The notes: a model not told the origin generated them from the sequence alone. A stretch of DNA of 64,000 bases from CAZHFW01 sp964531675 (GCA_964531675.1 CAZHFW010000001.1:62001-126000); one strand, 5' to 3'. Shown: positions 1 to 8,230, counted from the first letter of the stretch. Translations and numbers: made by a program.

Positions 1-1
1 C

Positions 2-301
2 ACCACTCTCAATCCCAGCGCCGGATCATCTACCCTGACGATCTCCCGTGCACTCGCGGGCGCTTCGGGGAGCTACGACTGTGTCGTCACCAACCCATGC
101 GGGAGCTCCACCAGCTCAGCCGCGACCATCCGTGTCTGCGTCGCGGACACGGATTGCTCGGGCTCGGTGGACCTGACCGATTTTTTCCAATGGCTCAACG
201 CCTGGGATACGTCCGATCCAAGCTCGGACCTCACTGGCGACAATGCGGTCACGACCGACGATTTCCTGACGTTCTTCAACGCCTTCGATACCGCCTGCTG
301 A
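2..301 (+). CDS. C-terminal fragment of an exported protein with Ig-like segment and GC-type dockerin-like domain
   Basis: The gene enters from the left edge, so only the last 99 residues are visible, ending at the TGA at 299-301. The first part (SGSYDCVVTNPCGS) resembles the end of an immunoglobulin-like domain with its Tyr-x-Cys core. The remainder is a duplicated EF-hand/dockerin-like unit: DTDCSGSVDLTDFFQWLN, a NAWD turn, then TTDDFLTFFNAFD, ending in Ala-Cys. The same layout closes the PQQ-propeller protein at 24211-25626. In Phycisphaerae this GC-type dockerin tail is known from exported proteins and is thought to direct surface anchoring; that role is not proven here. The stop lies 4 bp from the stop of the convergent MDR gene. 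The N-terminal domains and the start codon are outside the window. Confidence 0.8.
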   Translation, partial: TTLNPSAGSSTLTISRALAGASGSYDCVVTNPCGSSTSSAATIRVCVADTDCSGSVDLTDFFQWLNAWDTSDPSSDLTGDNAVTTDDFLTFFNAFDTAC

Positions 302-305
302 CCAT

Positions 306-1412
306 TCACTCCACCTTCAGCACGATCTTCCCGCGCGTCTTGCCCGTTCGGCTCGCGTCCTGAGCCTTGGCGGCGTCGCGCAGCGGGAACGTTTGGCTCA
401 CGTGGGGCGTGACGTCGCCCGCGTCGATGCGCTCGGCCAGTTCCTTGAGCTGCGAGCCGCTGGGGTGCACGAGGAACACCAGGCCGCGCAGGCCCATTTC
501 CTTCAGCACCGCCTGGTCGGGAGGCTGGACGATCGAGACGAGCATGCCTCCCTTGTTGAGCACCGCCAGTGAGCGGGTCTGCGTGTCGCCTCCAATCGAG
601 TCGAGCACCAGATCGACCTTCAGTCCGCGGGCCGCGATGACTTCCTCGAACTTCTCGGAGGAGTAATCGATGACGACATCCGCGCCGAGCTTCTTCAGGA
701 ACTCGTGATTGGCCGCGGCAGCGGTCGCGATCACCGTCGCGCCCTTCCACTTGGCAAGCTGCACCGCAAAGTGCCCGACGCCACCCGCGCCGGCGTGGAT
801 GAGCACCGTTTGTCCGGGCTTGAGCTGGCCGTGCTCGAAGAGCGCCTGCCAGGCGGTCAGGCCCGCCAGAGGGGTCGCTGCAGCTTCCTCGAAGCTCGTG
901 TGTTTGGGCTTGTGCGCCAGCGCCGAGAGGGAGATTCGCGCGAACTCCGCGTATCCGCCGCCGCGTGCGAGCGGGATGTACCCGTACACATCATCGCCGA
1001 CGTGGAATCCCTCGGCCTCAAGCCTTCCCGCGTCCGCCGGTCCGAACGACTCGATCACGCCCGCGATGTCGTACCCGGGCACGAACGGCGGCGTCAGGCC
1101 CATGCCTTTGCCCATCCCCTCTCGAATCTTCCAGTCGACCGGATTCACGCCCGCCGCCTTCACGCGGACCAGCGCTTCTCCATCGGCCGCGATTGGACGC
1201 TCGACAGACTCATACTTCAGCACGTCGGCCCCGCCAAACGCGCTGACACGCACCGCGTGCATCATCGTCTCCGCGGCCGGCTGCGTTGTCGTGGTCGGAG
1301 GCTCGTGCGCCTCCCGGCTCCTGGATTGCGCCAGCGGCACGTACATCACCGCCATCGCGGACAACATCGCCAGCGTCGATCCCGAACGGCGTCCAGCGCG
1401 GCACTTGCACAT
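306..1412 (-). CDS. NADP-dependent medium-chain dehydrogenase/reductase (quinone oxidoreductase-like) with signal peptide
   Basis: Predicted 368-aa zinc-free MDR enzyme of the quinone oxidoreductase type, expected to reduce enones or quinones with NADPH. After a 50-60 residue leader come the GroES-like domain (AAGVNPVDWKIREG) and a Rossmann domain with the nucleotide motif AGAGGVGHFAVQLA near residue 210. No cysteine/histidine zinc site is visible. I chose the ATG at 1412 because AAGGAG sits 6 nt upstream; an in-frame ATG at 1427 gives five more residues. The leader (basic, then STLAMLSAMAVMYVPLAQS) looks like a signal peptide, which is unusual for a family that is normally cytosolic. It stands alone, convergent with the dockerin gene and divergent from the Lon-domain gene. 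The family call is firm; the substrate is unknown. Confidence 0.85.
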   Translation of the reverse strand: MCKCRAGRRSGSTLAMLSAMAVMYVPLAQSRSREAHEPPTTTTQPAAETMMHAVRVSAFGGADVLKYESVERPIAADGEALVRVKAAGVNPVDWKIREGMGKGMGLTPPFVPGYDIAGVIESFGPADAGRLEAEGFHVGDDVYGYIPLARGGGYAEFARISLSALAHKPKHTSFEEAAATPLAGLTAWQALFEHGQLKPGQTVLIHAGAGGVGHFAVQLAKWKGATVIATAAAANHEFLKKLGADVVIDYSSEKFEEVIAARGLKVDLVLDSIGGDTQTRSLAVLNKGGMLVSIVQPPDQAVLKEMGLRGLVFLVHPSGSQLKELAERIDAGDVTPHVSQTFPLRDAAKAQDASRTGKTRGKIVLKVE

Positions 1413-1521
1413 GTTCCACTCCTTCATTCCAAGATCCTCTTGAGCCCCTTGCTTGGACCGCTTCCACCAACCGGAGTTTCCTCCGCCAGCCTCATTCCGC
1501 CAACACCCCTATCGTTGCGCA

Positions 1522-2232
1522 ATGTCCGAGGAAGAGCACTCCATCCAGGTGAACTTCGGCAAGCCCATGCCTTTGTTCCCCCTCGACAACGTCACCCTGC
1601 TCCCCCAGCAGGTGCTTCCCTTGCACATCTTTGAGCCACGCTATCGCCAGATGGTCCAGCGCGCTCTGGACGGCTCGGGCCAGATCGCCATGGCGATCTT
1701 CGAGGGCAAACGCTGGCAGCAGGAATACCACGGGCGTCCGCCCATCCGCCCCGCGGTGTGCGTCGGGCAGATCGTCCAGCACGAGAAGACGCTCGACGGC
1801 CGCTACAACCTGCTGCTCCAGGGCGTGTGCCGCGCCAAGGTCATCAGCGAGCTTGCTCCCGATGGGCAGCGCCTTTATCGCGAGGCGATCCTGGAGCCCG
1901 TCGGGATCGACGCGGTGGACGATCAGATGCTGGCCGCCACGCGCCACCGCCTCGACCAGGCCCTCTCGGGCGGCCCATTGACCCACATGGCGGCGGCCCA
2001 GCCTGTGCTCGAGTACGTCCGCAACGAAGAGATCCCGACCATCGCGATCCTGGAGGTCGTCGGCTTCACGCTCGTGACCGACTCCGCGACCCGCTACAAG
2101 CTCCTGGCCGAGCCTGATGCCCTCAGGCGTGCCGAGATCATCGAGACGGCCCTGGGCAGCCTGGCGAGCCTCTTGACCAAGGCGGCCAAGCAGATCCCCG
2201 GTGATCTCCCCAAGGGCGTGCACTGGAACTGA
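1522..2232 (+). CDS. Lon N-terminal (substrate-binding) domain protein
   Basis: A 236-aa protein made almost entirely of the Lon LAN/PUA-like substrate-binding domain: PLFPLDNVTLLPQQVLPLHIFEPRYRQM at residues about 15-45 matches the classic start of that domain, followed by GRYNLLLQGVCRAKV in the middle. There is no AAA+ or protease domain, so this is a standalone LON-domain protein, a common bacterial family of unproven function, possibly an adaptor for unfolded substrates. The ATG at 1522 starts MSEEEH just before the domain; a 23-residue in-frame extension to 1453 is rich in Pro and His and looks untranslated. No good Shine-Dalgarno is visible. About 220 bp without a gene follows. Confidence 0.85.
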   Translation: MSEEEHSIQVNFGKPMPLFPLDNVTLLPQQVLPLHIFEPRYRQMVQRALDGSGQIAMAIFEGKRWQQEYHGRPPIRPAVCVGQIVQHEKTLDGRYNLLLQGVCRAKVISELAPDGQRLYREAILEPVGIDAVDDQMLAATRHRLDQALSGGPLTHMAAAQPVLEYVRNEEIPTIAILEVVGFTLVTDSATRYKLLAEPDALRRAEIIETALGSLASLLTKAAKQIPGDLPKGVHWN

Positions 2233-2454
2233 TCAGGATCTCAGTCAAAATCCGAACAAACAGCCGAATCGGACCGTAGAGTTGGTGTCCGTACGGTCAT
2301 TCTGCGGTTCTTGCCGGGTCGGAACGGTGTCGGAAACCAAGCGGGCTCACGCGGCGTCATACCATTGGTCGACGGAATTGAGTGACCCGGGCGACATGCA
2401 CCCCCCGCGACGGATTTCGCGGGACGTCCCGGGATCCGAAAGGAGCGATGAAGA

Positions 2455-2718
2455 ATGCTGGCTGTTCAGACGCGCAAGTCCTGGCTTCGCAAGAGCGCCC
2501 TGGTCGCGCTGGGTGGGAGCCTGCTGCTCGCGTCCGGCGGATGCAACAACGCGGGTGAAGGCGCCCTGAGCGGCGCTGGCCTGGGCGCCCTCGGCGGCCT
2601 GGCCATCGGCTCCCTGACCGGCAGCGCCGGCGCGGGCGCTGCGATCGGCGCGGTTGCTGGCGGCATCGGTGGCGCGGTGATCGGCGATCAGAACGAACGC
2701 CGCTCGCGCGGGGAGTAA
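2455..2718 (+). CDS. Small glycine-zipper lipoprotein
   Basis: An 87-aa predicted lipoprotein. A basic N-terminus and hydrophobic stretch lead to the lipobox LASGGC (Cys30). The mature part is one Gly/Ala-rich helix pair (residues about 38-78, repeated GALGG, GAGAGAAIGAVAGGIGGAVIG), which is the glycine-zipper pattern of Rick_17kDa/SlyB-like outer-membrane lipoproteins. It ends in a charged tail, DQNERRSRGE. Start choice: AAAGGAG lies 10 nt before the ATG at 2455; an ATG at 2448 is out of frame. A strong intrinsic terminator follows at 2740, so this is a single-gene transcript. Such proteins sit in or near the outer membrane and are often stress-induced, but the role here is unknown. Confidence 0.85.
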   Translation: MLAVQTRKSWLRKSALVALGGSLLLASGGCNNAGEGALSGAGLGALGGLAIGSLTGSAGAGAAIGAVAGGIGGAVIGDQNERRSRGE

Positions 2719-2739
2719 TCCCAACGACGAATCACGACG

Positions 2740-2772
2740 CCGCGGCCCGGTCGGGCCGCGGTTTTTCTTTTT
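2740..2772 (+). terminator. Intrinsic terminator after the glycine-zipper lipoprotein
   Basis: CCGCGGCCCG (2740-2749) pairs perfectly with CGGGCCGCGG (2752-2761) and is followed by TTTTTCTTTTT (2762-2772). It ends the transcript of the plus-strand lipoprotein gene, 22 bp after its stop. Confidence 0.85.
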
Positions 2773-2828
2773 GCGATCGTGACTGAACAGCGCCCGCGAT
2801 CTCGCGGGCGCATCAGCTTCGAGCGGGC

Positions 2829-3848
2829 TCAGCTGTACCGCGCCACGAGCTCGATGATCTTGGGCTGTTTGGGCTCGATGCGCAGGCTCTTGCGGAGCGA
2901 GGAGAGCGCCTCGTCCTTGAGGGCCAGGTCCTTGCCGCCGCTCCAGAGGTACTGGTTCAGAAGGCACACGCCCACGCCGTTGAGCGCGGGATAGTGGTTG
3001 GGGTCGATCTCGAGCGACTTGCGGAAGGTCGCCAGAGCGTTGTCGTATTCGCGCTGGCGGAACTGCGCCGAACCCAGACGCTCGTAGGCGACCGCGGTCG
3101 GCTGAAGCTTGATCACCTGCTGCAGCGTGTTGGCCATCTCGGCGTAGCGGCCGACCTGGCCATAGCTGTCGGCGAGGTTGAGCAGCAGCGGGGGAGAGAG
3201 CTGGGTGAGTTCGGCCGCCTGCTGGAACTCGGTGATCGCGTCATCGTGCCGTCCGAGCGCCGCGTAGATCGAACCGAGGTTGGAGCGCGCCGCGCCGTCC
3301 TGAGGCTTGAGGTTCACGGCCCGCTGGCCGAAGGCCATCGCCTGCTGGGGCTCGCCGAGCTGGAGGTACGCCGTCGCCAGGTTCAGATTGGCGTTGAAGT
3401 CGTCGGGCCTGATCTGCAGCGCGCGGAGGTAGGCGCGGATCGCGTCGGAGAGACGGTCCAGGAGCTGGAGCGTCAGGCCGTGGAGATACTGCGCGTCGAA
3501 GTTGCTGGGCTCGACTTCCGCAGCCTTGCCGTACTGCTTCTCCGCTGAGTTGTAATCGCCTTGCTCGCGGTAGATGTCGCCCGCGGAAACGTACGCGACG
3601 GTGAGCCTCGGGTTGATCGCGATGGCGCGTTCGAGCTGGGCCAGTGCTTCGGTGGACTTGCCTTCCTGCTTCAGCCGGTCCGCCTCCGAGACCAGATCGA
3701 CCCCGCTGTCACTGGGCGTCGCGGGCTTGGCGGACGTCTTGGTGTCCCCGGTGCCGTTGCGGCCGTCGGCTTTGCCCATCCAGGTGCAGCCGCCCATCAG
3801 GGCGAGGGTCGAGAGGGAAATGGTCGCGATGGCAGCAGCGTTTCGCAT
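2829..3848 (-). CDS. TPR-repeat lipoprotein
   Basis: A 339-aa predicted lipoprotein with lipobox LMGGC (Cys21), a Ser/Thr/Pro-rich linker to about residue 50, and then about eight tetratricopeptide repeats. Recognisable TPR units include AYVSAGDIYREQGDYNSAEKQY, NANLNLATAYLQLGE, ARSNLGSIYAALGRHDDAI and AYERLGSAQFRQREYDNAL, each a 34-residue helix pair. The protein probably acts as a scaffold on the periplasmic face of the outer or inner membrane, as PilF- or NlpI-like TPR lipoproteins do, but no partner is evident. It is convergent with the small lipoprotein and upstream of nothing co-transcribed. No clear Shine-Dalgarno precedes the ATG at 3848, although the signal peptide starts immediately, which supports this start. 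Confidence 0.85.
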   Translation of the reverse strand: MRNAAAIATISLSTLALMGGCTWMGKADGRNGTGDTKTSAKPATPSDSGVDLVSEADRLKQEGKSTEALAQLERAIAINPRLTVAYVSAGDIYREQGDYNSAEKQYGKAAEVEPSNFDAQYLHGLTLQLLDRLSDAIRAYLRALQIRPDDFNANLNLATAYLQLGEPQQAMAFGQRAVNLKPQDGAARSNLGSIYAALGRHDDAITEFQQAAELTQLSPPLLLNLADSYGQVGRYAEMANTLQQVIKLQPTAVAYERLGSAQFRQREYDNALATFRKSLEIDPNHYPALNGVGVCLLNQYLWSGGKDLALKDEALSSLRKSLRIEPKQPKIIELVARYS

Positions 3849-3916
3849 GGCTCAGTTTTATGCGTTGCAGAAGGGAAAGGTTCGGAGGTGTTATCGGATA
3901 TTCCCCGGGGGAGGCT

Positions 3917-4906
3917 TCAGGCCCGTTTCCCGGATGAGGCCGTTTTTCCGGACCCTTCCAGGCCCTTGAGCGCTTTCAGGTTGATCGCGTCCCACACCTT
4001 CCCGTCCGGCCGTTCGTCCTTGGGGGTTTCCAGGATCTTGGGGATCCCGCGGCACGCGGGATGGTTCACCACCGAAGCAAACCCCGACTCCGCCAGCACC
4101 TTCATCGGGGCGGGCTTCTCCGACAGCGCGGGCTTGGCCATCGGCCCCCGACCGATCAGCCCGCAACCGATGTGCGTGTGCCGATCAAGCTTGCTCCCCA
4201 CGCCGCCCTTGCTGTCGTTGATGTGCATCACGCGCAGCAGCGACATCCCGCAGATCTCGTCGAACGCCTTGAACATCGCGTCCGCGCTCGCCCGGGTGCC
4301 CATGTCGTAACCCGCAGCGTGCAGATGGCACGTGTCCAGGCACACGCCCACGCGCTCCTTGGCGCCGGTCTTCTCGACGATGCGGTCGCGCAGCGTCGCC
4401 AGATGCTCGAACTTCCCGCCGATGGTGTTCCCGCCGCCGACGGTTCCCTCCAGGCACGAAACCGTCTTGTACCCCTTGGTCTCCCTGAAGAGCCTGACAT
4501 AAGCGTCGACGATCCGCGTCAGCCCCTGCTCGAGCGTGCTCGTCGTGAACGAGCCCGGATGGTGCACCAGGAACGGAATGCCCAGGATCTCACAGCGTTC
4601 GATCTCATCGCGCATGAGCGTGACGGACTTCTCCCAGAGCTCATCGTCCGGGCTCGCCAGATTGATCAGGTATGACGCGTGCGAAACCGCCCGGCCTTCC
4701 CACCCGACCCTCTTGATCTCCGACCGCCAGCTCGCGATCAGGTCCTCGGCGAGAGGCTTGGCCTTCCATTGCTGCTGGTTCTTGGTGAAGACCTGGACCG
4801 TGTCCATGCCGAGCCCTTCGGCTTCGCGGATGGCGTTGGTCATGTCCCCAGCGATCGAGAGGTGGGAGCCGTACATGCGCGGAGTGTAGAGGATCAGCGC
4901 TACCAT
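3917..4906 (-). CDS. nfo: Deoxyribonuclease IV (AP endonuclease, Nfo/EndoIV family)
   Basis: Class II AP endonuclease that cuts DNA 5' to abasic sites and removes blocked 3' ends in base-excision repair, in the cytoplasm. Family landmarks are in order: GSHLSIAGD near the N-terminus, LVHHPGSF, the metal-site segment LEGTVGGGNTIG (usually LENTAGQG), GVCLDTCHLHAAGYD, HINDSKGGVGSKLDRHTHIG and ILETP near the end. The extended C-terminus (GLEGSGKTASSGKRA) is not conserved in the family. The ATG at 4906 leaves only 5 bp to the divergent SDR start; the internal ATG at 4876 (MYGSHLS) fits the usual family start better and is a serious alternative. The Gly-rich departure from ENTAGQG keeps the Glu ligand, so activity is likely. 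Confidence 0.9.
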   Translation of the reverse strand: MVALILYTPRMYGSHLSIAGDMTNAIREAEGLGMDTVQVFTKNQQQWKAKPLAEDLIASWRSEIKRVGWEGRAVSHASYLINLASPDDELWEKSVTLMRDEIERCEILGIPFLVHHPGSFTTSTLEQGLTRIVDAYVRLFRETKGYKTVSCLEGTVGGGNTIGGKFEHLATLRDRIVEKTGAKERVGVCLDTCHLHAAGYDMGTRASADAMFKAFDEICGMSLLRVMHINDSKGGVGSKLDRHTHIGCGLIGRGPMAKPALSEKPAPMKVLAESGFASVVNHPACRGIPKILETPKDERPDGKVWDAINLKALKGLEGSGKTASSGKRA

Positions 4907-4911
4907 CGGAC

Positions 4912-5718
4912 ATGTCCAAGCCGCTTACCAACCGCATCGCGGTCGTCACAGGCGCCAGCGCCGGCATCGGCCTGGCGGTCGCCCACGCCTTCGTTGAAGC
5001 CGGCGCGTCGATCGTCATCAACGCGCGCCGCAGGGAAAAGCTCGAGGAGGTCCGCAAGTCGCTGAGCTCCACGCTCGCTTCCGGCGCCCGCATCGAGATC
5101 GTCGCGGGCGATGCTGCCGACGACGCGACCATCGAGGCGATGCTCAACGCCGCCCGCTCCATCGGAGGAGGCATCCGCGAGGCGGATCTTGTGGTGGTGA
5201 ACGCGGGCCGTGGACTCAACGGCAGCGTCATCACCTCGGACACCTCGCAATGGGAGGAAATGGTCCGCACCAACCTCCTCGGGGCCGCCAAGCTCATCCG
5301 CCACGCGGGCATCCGCCAGGTCGCGGAGATCGAGCGTCAGGCCGCTGCTGGCAAGTCCTGGCAAGACCATCCGCGCGACATCATCGTGCTCGGCTCCACC
5401 GTCGGACGCCACGTGTCGCCCTTCTCCTCGATGTACGGCGGGACCAAGTTCGCGGTGCACGGCATGACCGAAGGCGTCCGCCGCGAAATCGGCCCCAAGG
5501 GCGTCCGCGTCACACTCATCGAGCCCGCCTTCGTCGTCAGCGAGTTCCAGGGCGTCGCGGGCTACGACCCCGCGTGGATCAAGGGCGTCTGGGATCGCAT
5601 CGGACCGGTCCTCAAGCCCGAGGACGTTGCCCGCTCGATCACGTTCACCGCGGCTCAGCCCGCCAGCGTACACGTCAGCGACATCCTCATCCGCCCGACC
5701 AGGCAGGATTACCCATAA
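4912..5718 (+). CDS. SDR-family NAD(P)-dependent oxidoreductase
   Basis: A 268-aa classical short-chain dehydrogenase/reductase. The cofactor motif TGASAGIG is at residues 14-21, VVNAGRG is the NAG motif near 98, and the active site is SSMYGGTK (Tyr and Lys of YxxxK), with Ser in VLGSTVG upstream. After the active site comes GPKGVRVTLIEPAFV, the usual PG-like motif of the family, here without the Pro-Gly. It is a cytoplasmic oxidoreductase of unknown substrate. The insert between the NAG motif and the catalytic Ser (IERQAAAGKSWQDHPRD) is longer than usual. It is divergent from nfo with 5 bp between start codons, so promoters would have to overlap the opposite gene. A REP-like palindrome pair follows immediately after the stop. 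Confidence 0.88.
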   Translation: MSKPLTNRIAVVTGASAGIGLAVAHAFVEAGASIVINARRREKLEEVRKSLSSTLASGARIEIVAGDAADDATIEAMLNAARSIGGGIREADLVVVNAGRGLNGSVITSDTSQWEEMVRTNLLGAAKLIRHAGIRQVAEIERQAAAGKSWQDHPRDIIVLGSTVGRHVSPFSSMYGGTKFAVHGMTEGVRREIGPKGVRVTLIEPAFVVSEFQGVAGYDPAWIKGVWDRIGPVLKPEDVARSITFTAAQPASVHVSDILIRPTRQDYP

Positions 5719-5725
5719 CCGGTCC

Positions 5726-5819
5726 GAGCCGAGTCGCGCAAGCGACCGGCCAGGCCACCGGCAATCCACCGCCTGCTTCTTGCATGAAGACCTTGCCGGT
5801 CGCTCGCGCGACACGGCTC
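5726..5819. repeat. Inverted pair of REP-like palindromes
   Basis: Two 25-bp units, 5726-5750 and 5795-5819, face each other across a 44-bp spacer and match at 23 of 25 positions when one is inverted. Each unit has its own small palindrome (GTCGC-GCAA-GCGAC and GTCGC-TCGC-GCGAC) next to a GGCTC/GAGCC block. The pair can fold into one long hairpin. The layout resembles REP/BIME elements mobilised by RAYT transposases. Related cores occur at 46095 and 47020. No transposase is seen in the window. Confidence 0.6.
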
Positions 5820-5850
5820 TGTCTGCGTTTGCGTCCTGCATTCTCAGGCC

Positions 5851-5886
5851 AAAAAGCACAAGGCCCGGGAGCGAGCCCGGGCCTTG
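5851..5886 (-). terminator. Intrinsic terminator of the thioredoxin-fold gene
   Basis: CAAGGCCCGGG (5859-5869) and CCCGGGCCTTG (5876-5886) form a perfect 11-bp stem. Read on the minus strand the stem is followed by TGCTTTTTGG, so it ends transcription of the gene at 5909-6616. Confidence 0.8.
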
Positions 5887-5908
5887 CGTGATCGAGCGTT
5901 GCGGATGA

Positions 5909-6616
5909 TCAGTTCTTCTTGCTGGAGTACTTGACGGCGCAGCCGAAGGACTCGGTCTCCTTGGTGGTGACCGCCTTGCCGGCGATGAGCTCATCAAGAG
6001 CGTTGGCGACGTAGTTGGTCTTGCCGACCTTGCTCACGTCGTCCTTGGAGTCGTCGATCGCACCCGAGTAGGCGAGGATGCCGTTCTTGTCGATGATGTA
6101 GATCGTCGGGGTGCGCTTGGCGCCGTACTCGCGGCCGACGCGGCCGTTCTCATCGAGCAGCACCGGGTAGGCGAGCTTCCAGTCGGCCTTGGCCTTGACG
6201 TTGCGCTCCTTGCCCGCGCCTTCCTTGCCGGCGGCGCCGGAGTTGATCGCGAGCCACACCACGCCCTGCTTGCCGTACTTCTCCTGGAGCTCAGCCACGG
6301 TCTTGTTGGACTCGTGGTACTTCTTCACAAAGGGGCAGTCGGGGTTGAACCACTCGAGGACGACGATCTTGCCCGCGAAGGAGGAGAGCTTGACCTCCTT
6401 GCCGTCGGTGTCGGTGAGCTTGAAGTCGGGGGCCTGCGAGCCGACAGTGGCGGCCTGGAGCGCGGGCTTCTCGACCTTGCCGGGCTGGCCGTGCGCCTTG
6501 GTGGCCTGGGTCTTCTGCGCATCCTTGGTCTGGTCGGCCGACTGCTGGGCCATGGCCGCGGGAGCCGCGAGGAAGGCGAGGGCAGCGACAGCAGCGAGCA
6601 GTTTGGTGGGTTTCAT
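5909..6616 (-). CDS. Exported redoxin/thioredoxin-fold protein (CPFVK type)
   Basis: A 235-aa protein with a clear signal peptide (MKPTKLLAAVAALAFLAAPAAMA), a charged Gln/Lys-rich linker, and an AhpC/TSA-like thioredoxin fold: GSQAPDFKLTDTDGKEV, then WFNPDCPFVKKYH, then TPTIYIIDKNG with the cis-Pro loop. The single Cys of DCPFVK, without a CXXC pair, is typical of a redoxin family found in Planctomycetes and Bacteroidetes and annotated as thioredoxin-family. A second Cys lies near the C-terminus (FGCAVKYS). I chose the ATG at 6616 because AGGAG lies 9 nt upstream and the signal peptide begins there; a 48-residue in-frame extension has no such features. It is probably the last gene of a redox group with the DsbD-N and rhodanese genes, and ends at the terminator at 5851. 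Confidence 0.88.
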   Translation of the reverse strand: MKPTKLLAAVAALAFLAAPAAMAQQSADQTKDAQKTQATKAHGQPGKVEKPALQAATVGSQAPDFKLTDTDGKEVKLSSFAGKIVVLEWFNPDCPFVKKYHESNKTVAELQEKYGKQGVVWLAINSGAAGKEGAGKERNVKAKADWKLAYPVLLDENGRVGREYGAKRTPTIYIIDKNGILAYSGAIDDSKDDVSKVGKTNYVANALDELIAGKAVTTKETESFGCAVKYSSKKN

Positions 6617-6760
6617 CCGTGTGAACTCCTGTGGACCCCGAATCCCGGGGCTTCCCGCCCTGCCGGCCGCTCGGAGACGCTCCGGGCCGACGTGGCGGGC
6701 GATTGCTTCGGAAAAGGCATCAGGCACAACGCCCGAGCCTGCACGAGACTGCAAAAGCAC

Positions 6761-7660
6761 TCACTTGGACGCGGGAGCGTCGGCTCTGGATCCGCCGCTG
6801 CCGCCTGATTCCCCCTTTGGGGCAGGGGCCTTGGATGTCACCCAGAAGTAGGAGACACCCGAACCAGCCCCCCCTGACGCCGGGAGTTCGACCTTTAGCA
6901 TGCCGTCCAGCATGGCCGGAGCAGCATCCTTGGGGCCCTCGATCCGGATGCGGATCGATGCACCCTCTACTCGCCCATCGACCGAAAGGTTCGTCGGACG
7001 TGAACACTGGGTCGACGGGTAGAACTCCAGCGCCTTGGCGCCGGGATAGCCCACCACCGGGGCGTTCGGGGAATCCCACCTGACCTGGACCGGGGAGGCC
7101 GCTTCCTGGCCCGCTGGGGGCCGAACTGGAGCCGTCGCCAGGGTTTGCGCAAAGAGTGCCTGTTGGGGGCTTGGCTTGGCCTCCAAGGCCACGGGGAGCG
7201 TCAGCTCGACCCGCGACTTTTCGAGGATGCACGCCTCTTTGCAGACCAGCCAGTCCAGATCGAAGCCGAAGGTCACCTTCGAGCCCGGGGCGGCAGTCTG
7301 GGGGACCTGGACCGGGAGGATGACCGTCACCCGGTGCTCGTAGATGTGGTCGAGGATGTCGTCCGCCGGGGCGTGCCGGTGGGGGGCGGGCCAGATCTGA
7401 TCCTGCCAGGCGAAGCCATCAGGCAGCGGGCTCGGGTGGATCTGGATGGGCATCCCGGTGTCGGAGAGGCCATTCCAGTACAGGTGCCACTCGGGATCAA
7501 TCTCGAAGGTGATCCCGACGCGGGCGATCTGCCCGGGCACGAGTGCCGTGGAGTCCGCGATGGCCGCGGGGCGGGCGTGGAACGGGGCTTCCTGGGCGGC
7601 TGCCGCGAAGGCCGCGAGGGAAACCAGCGCGAGTACCGAGCTTGAGCGTCGATCGATCAT
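6761..7660 (-). CDS. Solitary DsbD N-terminal-like (disulfide corrector) domain protein, exported
   Basis: A 299-aa protein with a signal peptide (ending near FAAAAQ) and one domain that matches the periplasmic alpha-type domain of DsbD/ScsB: DPEWHLYWNGLSDTGMPIQI near residue 60, and the redox segment DWLVCKEACILEKSRVELTLP near 135-150, whose CX3C is the expected cysteine pair. The membrane and thioredoxin domains of full-length DsbD are absent. A disordered Gly/Ser/Pro tail closes it. In ScsB/DsbD this domain passes electrons from the membrane domain to periplasmic substrates, so a standalone copy needs a partner. It sits 42 nt after the rhodanese-like gene and 144 nt before the redoxin gene, all on the minus strand and probably one transcript. 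Confidence 0.78.
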   Translation of the reverse strand: MIDRRSSSVLALVSLAAFAAAAQEAPFHARPAAIADSTALVPGQIARVGITFEIDPEWHLYWNGLSDTGMPIQIHPSPLPDGFAWQDQIWPAPHRHAPADDILDHIYEHRVTVILPVQVPQTAAPGSKVTFGFDLDWLVCKEACILEKSRVELTLPVALEAKPSPQQALFAQTLATAPVRPPAGQEAASPVQVRWDSPNAPVVGYPGAKALEFYPSTQCSRPTNLSVDGRVEGASIRIRIEGPKDAAPAMLDGMLKVELPASGGAGSGVSYFWVTSKAPAPKGESGGSGGSRADAPASK

Positions 7661-7702
7661 GGGAGGTTGGACGCCGCGGGTGGGCGTGAGGTTCGTCCGC
7701 GA

Positions 7703-8164
7703 TCAGCGGAGGCGACGCCTGGGGGTGAAGTTGTGCGTGGGAGGGCCGGACTCGAGCGGGAACTTGGCCGCAGTCCACTCCTCCAGGCCGCCCGCGAACA
7801 TGCGGGTGTCCTTATATCCCGCAGCCAGCATGCGCTTGGTCATGGCGCGGGCGGGGGGAGAGGCGGGGTTTTCGCCATAGACGACGATCTGGGAGTACTC
7901 CTTGATCGCGGGGTCGGGATCGTCGGTTTCACGGATGCTGGTCAGCGCGATGTTCACCGCGCCCGGGATGCGCTGGGTCTCGTAGGCGCTGGTTGAGCGG
8001 GGATCGACGATGAGCACCGCCTTGGGGTTGGCTTTGGCGCCGTCGACGAACTGCTTCATCTCCGAGAGGGAGGCGTACTTGATGTCGTTGTCGGAGATGT
8101 TGGTCTCGCAGCCGACCGCGAGCATGGTGAACAAACCCAGACAGGCCAGAATGACGGCGCGCAT
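7703..8164 (-). CDS. Rhodanese-like lipoprotein lacking the catalytic cysteine
   Basis: A 153-aa predicted lipoprotein (lipobox LAVGC, Cys19) with a rhodanese-homology domain: VLIVDPRSTSAYETQRIPGAVNIAL is the DxR...HIPGA region and MFAGGLEEW is the C-terminal GG..W signature. The active-site loop, expected to read VVYCxxG.., instead reads VVYGENPASPPA with no Cys, so sulfurtransferase activity is unlikely; binding or structural use is more probable. GGAGG lies a few nt before the ATG at 8164. It is the first gene of the minus-strand group with the DsbD-N and redoxin genes. The terminator of the giant LEPR-XLL gene sits just upstream. Confidence 0.82.
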   Translation of the reverse strand: MRAVILACLGLFTMLAVGCETNISDNDIKYASLSEMKQFVDGAKANPKAVLIVDPRSTSAYETQRIPGAVNIALTSIRETDDPDPAIKEYSQIVVYGENPASPPARAMTKRMLAAGYKDTRMFAGGLEEWTAAKFPLESGPPTHNFTPRRRLR

Positions 8165-8230
8165 GTGAACCTCCGTGTCGTGCGTTCCGCCAAATGTTAG
8201 CCCGTACCAGCATCACGCGGGGCGTGCGGA

